Part shown: positions 60,325 through 64,000 of the stretch, piece by piece
Position numbering within the stretch: position 1 is the stretch's first letter
Layout: each line of letters starts with the position of its first letter
NCBI GenBank assembly: GCA_000727475.1
Contig: KL647297.1
Location: 1,015,280-1,079,279, forward strand
Length of the DNA: 64,000 bases
Source of the DNA: Sarcocystis neurona
Lineage: Eukaryota; Apicomplexa; Conoidasida; Eucoccidiorida; Sarcocystidae
Direction of reading: 5' to 3'
Notes under the pieces: model-generated
Told to the model about the DNA's origin: nothing
The model's database searches: none
Seen by the model: the letters and a program-made list of their open reading frames with translations, nothing else
Program-made: the position numbers and the translations under genes

Positions 60325-63300
60325 CTATAGAATACTGGTTCGCGGCCCGCTGCTATAATTTGCCGTCCAGGCGCTGGTAGTGAACGGCTGGAGGATACTG
60401 GTATTCGATAATCTCAGCGCAGAAGCTGCGAACGGGTTTCTTTGCGAACTGTAGCATGCATCAGAGTAACTCTGTCCTGTTATACCACCAATATCCGTGC
60501 CTTTAGAGGAACTTAAGTCAAGTAGGCTGTTGGTGCCCGCTGCCAAACGTGTGGGTGAAGTAACGGCTGGAAGCGTTTGCTGCAGCACGTTGTTTGTCGT
60601 ATTCGCTGTAAATACGTTTGCACAATCTTGAAATGGGACACGGGCAAAGCCGCCCAGCTGCTGCTGCTGCCCCCACGAATGATTTCTCGTATCTATAACA
60701 GGGCTTCCCCGCTGCAGCACCGGTCCGCTGACCGACTGGTCCACAGCAGATCTGTATGCTGCTGCTGAAGAGAAATCGTCATTCAGGTGTGTCTGTCTGC
60801 TAACGAAACTCCCCTTGTCGACAAATGCGCGCTGCGCTGCATCTTTCCGTGCAGAAAAATCTAGAGCTGACCCTCCAGCGGCAGTTTCTCGAATTAGACC
60901 GTTTCTCGCCGCGGACCCCAGCAGCCCAGGCGACATCGTCGAAAGAGCTGGCCACCTTGGGCCATCACACAACTCGCCCGAGTCAAGTACACGAGTGCGA
61001 TACGCGAAGGGCTGTTGCTGCTGCTGCGAGAGTCGCTGCTGCTGCAGCAGCACAGCCTCGTAGCAGTCACTTCCTTGCATGCTGCCAAGACGCGAGAGAA
61101 CGTTGTTACCGTACGGATGAAAGAAAGAATAGGGGGCAGGTCTCTGCACCGTTACGCGTGGGTAGGATTGGGTCCACCGTGAAAAGGACGACGGTAGAGC
61201 CGGGGGAATTTCAATATCTGACTGACAGACGGACTGCTGCGGTTGCTGATCCACTCGCTGCCGGGTGCGCTGCAGCAGCTGCCACCGCTCCATCAGTTTC
61301 CGCTGTTGCAGCTGCCAGCGCTGCACCCAGCCAGTTTCTCCTTGCGTCAACAAGAAGTCGTCTGCTGTGAGAGCATGCTGCTCCCCTACAACGTTCGCCG
61401 TTTTTAATGGATCGTAGTAGCTACTTGCGCTGCTGATGCTTCTGCCGAAAGGTACCCAGTTGCTGTTCAACATCTCAGCCTGTTGCATAGACGCTGCAGG
61501 GGCCCTGCCTGCGTTGTATTTGCTATTGTCTACAAGAAAAGGCGAAGCAGTATTCCACGCGCTCAGTCTGCTGCTTGACAGATTATCTTCTGCTGCTGCA
61601 AACCTACGGGTCACTTCTGCAATTCCCGTCGACGGTGCTACCCCTACAGGCGTTGCTCTTGCGTTTTCACGCTGAGCGTTTGCTTTCCCTTCAGCTGGCC
61701 AGCATTTACTACCAATTTCACCGCCGTAAAGACCAGGATACATAGGGGAGAAGAATCCTTCTTTCCACGCACTTGAGAATATTGAATCGCGTGAAGGATC
61801 ACAGGCGTTCCCGCTGCTGTATGCATTAGGCAAATTATTGGAGTTTCCACAGGTATCCTGCGGATTGCTACCACGTGCGCTAAGAAAATCTCCGCTGCCG
61901 CTGCAGCCAGTAAAACCCGTACATGCGTTTTTCTGCGTCAATGAAGAGTCTCCCCAAAAGCTGCTGCTTCCCCTGCGGCCACCAGCAGCACCAGCAACAG
62001 CAGCGTTTACTGCCGCAGGATTCGTCGGGACGCCGAGCCGTGCAGCAGTTCGCCACGCGTCGAGAGTTTCCTGTTCAGCAGCAGCTACGTGCGCAGAGAC
62101 AGCAGCAGCAGTAGCGCTTGACGCAGAGCGAGCGGCAGCACCCAGTGGACGGAAGGCAGTGGAGGTGGGCGGGAGAGAAGCAGAAAGAAGTGAGGGAAAA
62201 GTTGGGGCAGAACTGGAGAGGAATTGGCGGGAATGTGCCGCGGAGGAAGTAGGCAACCACAACGGGTCCACCTGCTGCGTGCCCTCTGCTGCTGCAACAG
62301 AAGGCAGCGAATAGAATGCTGTGAGAGTTGGCAACATCGCCTGCCTCACTTCTCCCTCACTGCGACATATGCGCGGGTACACCCATCGTACAACCAGTAG
62401 AACGCATGCAGCAGCAGCAGCAGTAGCAGAGGCAGCCGCAGCAGCCGGGGAGGGAGAAAAAAAGGAAATCGTTGGTGTTTTCTTCGTCGGAGTGGAAAGG
62501 AAAGCGAGTGCTGCAGGGCGACAACCAGCACATGGAGGCGGCACACAGAAGCGCAGCACAGGGGCATGCAACTGTTGCTGCTCCTCCGGCAGTAGCGGCG
62601 CGCCTTGATCATTCCTGAGTGAGTTTTCCGGCAGCAGCAAGTCCCCTGCGTCAAAGAAATTGGCATCATATACAAACACGCTACTGCAGCCTGCATGCAG
62701 CACGGCCACGTACGACGCGCCGGTTACCTCGGTAGTCAGCGCGAAGGAGAGAATGCCGCCTACAGCAGAAGTCTGCAGCGGATGTGTGTCACCTGAGTGC
62801 TGCTGCTCCGGCAGGTGCTTCTCGTTGGTTTCAACGTCGAGCGGGCTCCTCCTTCGCGTAGCACTGTCCGCATCGAGCCACGCCGCCCCTCTCACTGCTT
62901 CTTCGTTCGGCTGCTGCGACTCCGCTGCCGCTGTTGCTGCATCTCTCTGTGCTGCAACTCGCTGCCGCTGCTCCGTATCACGGTCACGAGCGGTAGCAGC
63001 AGCGGCACCAGACAAGCGCTGCTGCGCCGTGTCTTTCGGGATTTGTTGTCGCCGCCGCTGCGCCTGCTGCTCAAGCAAGTGCTTCTGCTGCTGCTGCTGT
63101 TTTTTCTGCAAACGCTGCATCTGCGTCCAGACAGGGGTGAAAAAGTCGACTTCGTAAACTGGCGCACGCATCTGCTCATTCCGACGCAGCAGTCTGTTGC
63201 GTAGTGACACCAGTAGGCCGCCTGCCCCTCCTCGCCATCCCCTTGCAGAGCGGCGCCGCAGGGCGGCAGCCGCAGCGTATAAAGGCGACGAAAGAGACGC

Positions 63301-63999
63301 ACAGAAGAAGGAGGAGGAAGAGGGAAACAAAGCCGAACCATATAGAGTCTTCCACGGCATTACCAGCAACACCGCATGTCCACGCATAGACAAGTAGAGA
63401 AGCTGCGACGACGGAGAATAATCGAGCTTTGCCACCGGAAACGACCCTTTCCACGCCTCCTCAGCTGCTGCCGTTGCTGTGTCCGCTAGCCCAGCGCCTG
63501 TCCCCGCAGCAGGAGACAGAGAAGAAGACGAATAAGAAGAAGCGGATGCAGAAGAGAGCGTCTCGTAATCAACGCTGTGCCGCATGGTTGTTGCTCTCTG
63601 CTGCTGTCCCTCTTTATGCATCTGCCTGCGGCATCTCATTCCCACATCTCGCACCCTGTCGGCACCAGCATCCACCTGTCCCATTGCTGTCCGGCTGTCA
63701 TCCTCTGACGCAAACATCCCTTCCTTGGTGTCCCTCCCTGTGTTGCTGCTGCTGGTCAAACTCCGACTTCTCCTGCCGATTTCTCCATTCCTGGTGCTCT
63801 CTTCGCTCCTGCCGTTCCTTGTCTCCAGCTGCTCCGTCGCGCTGCTGTTGCAGATCCTCGTGCTGCTGCTACTGCTGCTCTCCATCGCGCTCCTCAGAGC
63901 TCTCCTCGCAGCAGCATCTAGCTGCAGACGCGTAACGCAGCGCCATTCCCCCACAGTTTTTCTCGGGTCTCTGCAAAAGACCGACAGTTTGCCGTCGCT
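60325..63999 (-). CDS. homopolymer-rich protein with beta-propeller-like segments, 5' partial
   Basis: A single frame of about 1,224 codons runs from beyond the right edge to a stop at 60325. The codons nearest the edge read SDGKLSVFCRDPRKTVGEW, which resembles a WD40-type blade end, and the frame stays open to the window boundary. So the protein either continues upstream or an exon begins after TCTTTTGCAG near 63970. Other conserved-looking islands are PVAKLDYSPSSQLLYLSMRG (about 63440-63380), SFALTTEVTGASYVAVLHAG then FVYDA (about 62750-62660), and a VLLVVRWVYPRI strand (about 62400). Between them lie Ser, Ala and Gln runs encoded by TCx, GCx and CAG repeats. The C-terminal 600 residues are Gln/Ser/Asn-rich and probably disordered. 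A first in-frame ATG exists at 63885 but would discard the blade-like residues. The specific family is unknown. Confidence 0.7.
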   Translation of the reverse strand, partial: SDGKLSVFCRDPRKTVGEWRCVTRLQLDAAARRALRSAMESSSSSSTRICNSSATEQLETRNGRSEESTRNGEIGRRSRSLTSSSNTGRDTKEGMFASEDDSRTAMGQVDAGADRVRDVGMRCRRQMHKEGQQQRATTMRHSVDYETLSSASASSYSSSSLSPAAGTGAGLADTATAAAEEAWKGSFPVAKLDYSPSSQLLYLSMRGHAVLLVMPWKTLYGSALFPSSSSFFCASLSSPLYAAAAALRRRSARGWRGGAGGLLVSLRNRLLRRNEQMRAPVYEVDFFTPVWTQMQRLQKKQQQQQKHLLEQQAQRRRQQIPKDTAQQRLSGAAAATARDRDTEQRQRVAAQRDAATAAAESQQPNEEAVRGAAWLDADSATRRRSPLDVETNEKHLPEQQHSGDTHPLQTSAVGGILSFALTTEVTGASYVAVLHAGCSSVFVYDANFFDAGDLLLPENSLRNDQGAPLLPEEQQQLHAPVLRFCVPPPCAGCRPAALAFLSTPTKKTPTISFFSPSPAAAAASATAAAAACVLLVVRWVYPRICRSEGEVRQAMLPTLTAFYSLPSVAAAEGTQQVDPLWLPTSSAAHSRQFLSSSAPTFPSLLSASLPPTSTAFRPLGAAARSASSATAAAVSAHVAAAEQETLDAWRTAARLGVPTNPAAVNAAVAGAAGGRRGSSSFWGDSSLTQKNACTGFTGCSGSGDFLSARGSNPQDTCGNSNNLPNAYSSGNACDPSRDSIFSSAWKEGFFSPMYPGLYGGEIGSKCWPAEGKANAQRENARATPVGVAPSTGIAEVTRRFAAAEDNLSSSRLSAWNTASPFLVDNSKYNAGRAPAASMQQAEMLNSNWVPFGRSISSASSYYDPLKTANVVGEQHALTADDFLLTQGETGWVQRWQLQQRKLMERWQLLQRTRQRVDQQPQQSVCQSDIEIPPALPSSFSRWTQSYPRVTVQRPAPYSFFHPYGNNVLSRLGSMQGSDCYEAVLLQQQRLSQQQQQPFAYRTRVLDSGELCDGPRWPALSTMSPGLLGSAARNGLIRETAAGGSALDFSARKDAAQRAFVDKGSFVSRQTHLNDDFSSAAAYRSAVDQSVSGPVLQRGSPVIDTRNHSWGQQQQLGGFARVPFQDCANVFTANTTNNVLQQTLPAVTSPTRLAAGTNSLLDLSSSKGTDIGGITGQSYSDACYSSQRNPFAASALRLSNTSILQPFTTSAWTANYSSGPRTSIL

Positions 64000-64000
64000 A

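Noticed and set aside
61838..62314. plus-strand Ala/Gln-rich frames opposite the propeller-like protein
   Set aside because: CAG/CTG and GCx repeats are open in several frames on both strands; the minus frame is far longer and carries the conserved-looking islands.
1..64000. CRISPR arrays, insertion sequences, rRNA genes, retroelement polymerase genes
   Set aside because: Direct repeats here are two-copy duplications or simple repeats without spacers, and no reverse transcriptase, transposase or rRNA core motif was seen in any frame inspected.

Overview
This 64 kb window looks like nuclear DNA of a coccidian apicomplexan. The evidence is a plant-like AP2 DNA-binding domain in a large protein, proteins swollen by Ser/Ala/Gln/Glu homopolymer runs encoded by CAG/CTG- and TCx-rich DNA, long exons mixed with short ones, many spliceosomal introns, and abundant (TA)n, (CA)n and (CT)n(TA)n microsatellites. 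Low gene density and introns of 0.1-2.1 kb suggest a larger, intron-rich coccidian genome rather than a compact one. The genus is an inference that the sequence does not settle. There is no sign of rRNA, CRISPR, bacterial operons or an intact transposon.

Layout, left to right. 1-6.3 kb: a purine-rich low-complexity tract, microsatellites, tandem repeats and a few exon-like pieces I could not assemble. 6.3-10.75 kb (+): a three-exon GET1/WRB-like receptor for tail-anchored protein insertion, whose first intron has a GC-AG boundary. 10.75-17.4 kb: mostly unexplained sequence with a tandem repeat and one GC-rich island. 17.4-19.6 kb (+): a single-exon ApiAP2 transcription factor. 19.6-24.5 kb: unexplained. 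About 24.5-44.7 kb (-): one very large, previously hard-to-see gene. I traced 22 exons with 21 consecutive matching intron phases. It encodes a cysteine-rich, N-glycosylation-motif-bearing protein with a canonical six-cysteine EGF-like module, and neither terminus is fixed. 45-51.6 kb: repeats and possible 5' exons of that gene. 51.66-56.0 kb (+): a three-exon PITH-domain protein with a low-complexity insertion of about 250 residues inside the domain. 56.3-57.25 kb (+): a small two-exon hypothetical gene. 58.6-59.3 kb (+): three phase-matched exons of a helical protein that weakly resembles glycolipid transfer proteins. 60.3-64.0 kb (-): a homopolymer-rich protein with beta-propeller-like segments, entering from beyond the right edge.

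The genes do not form one pathway. GET1 acts in ER membrane-protein insertion, the AP2 protein in transcription, the PITH protein probably in proteasome or thioredoxin-linked work, and the 22-exon protein probably on a secretory or surface route. Exon boundaries were derived by eye from splice-site sequence, open frame and intron phase; none has transcript support here.
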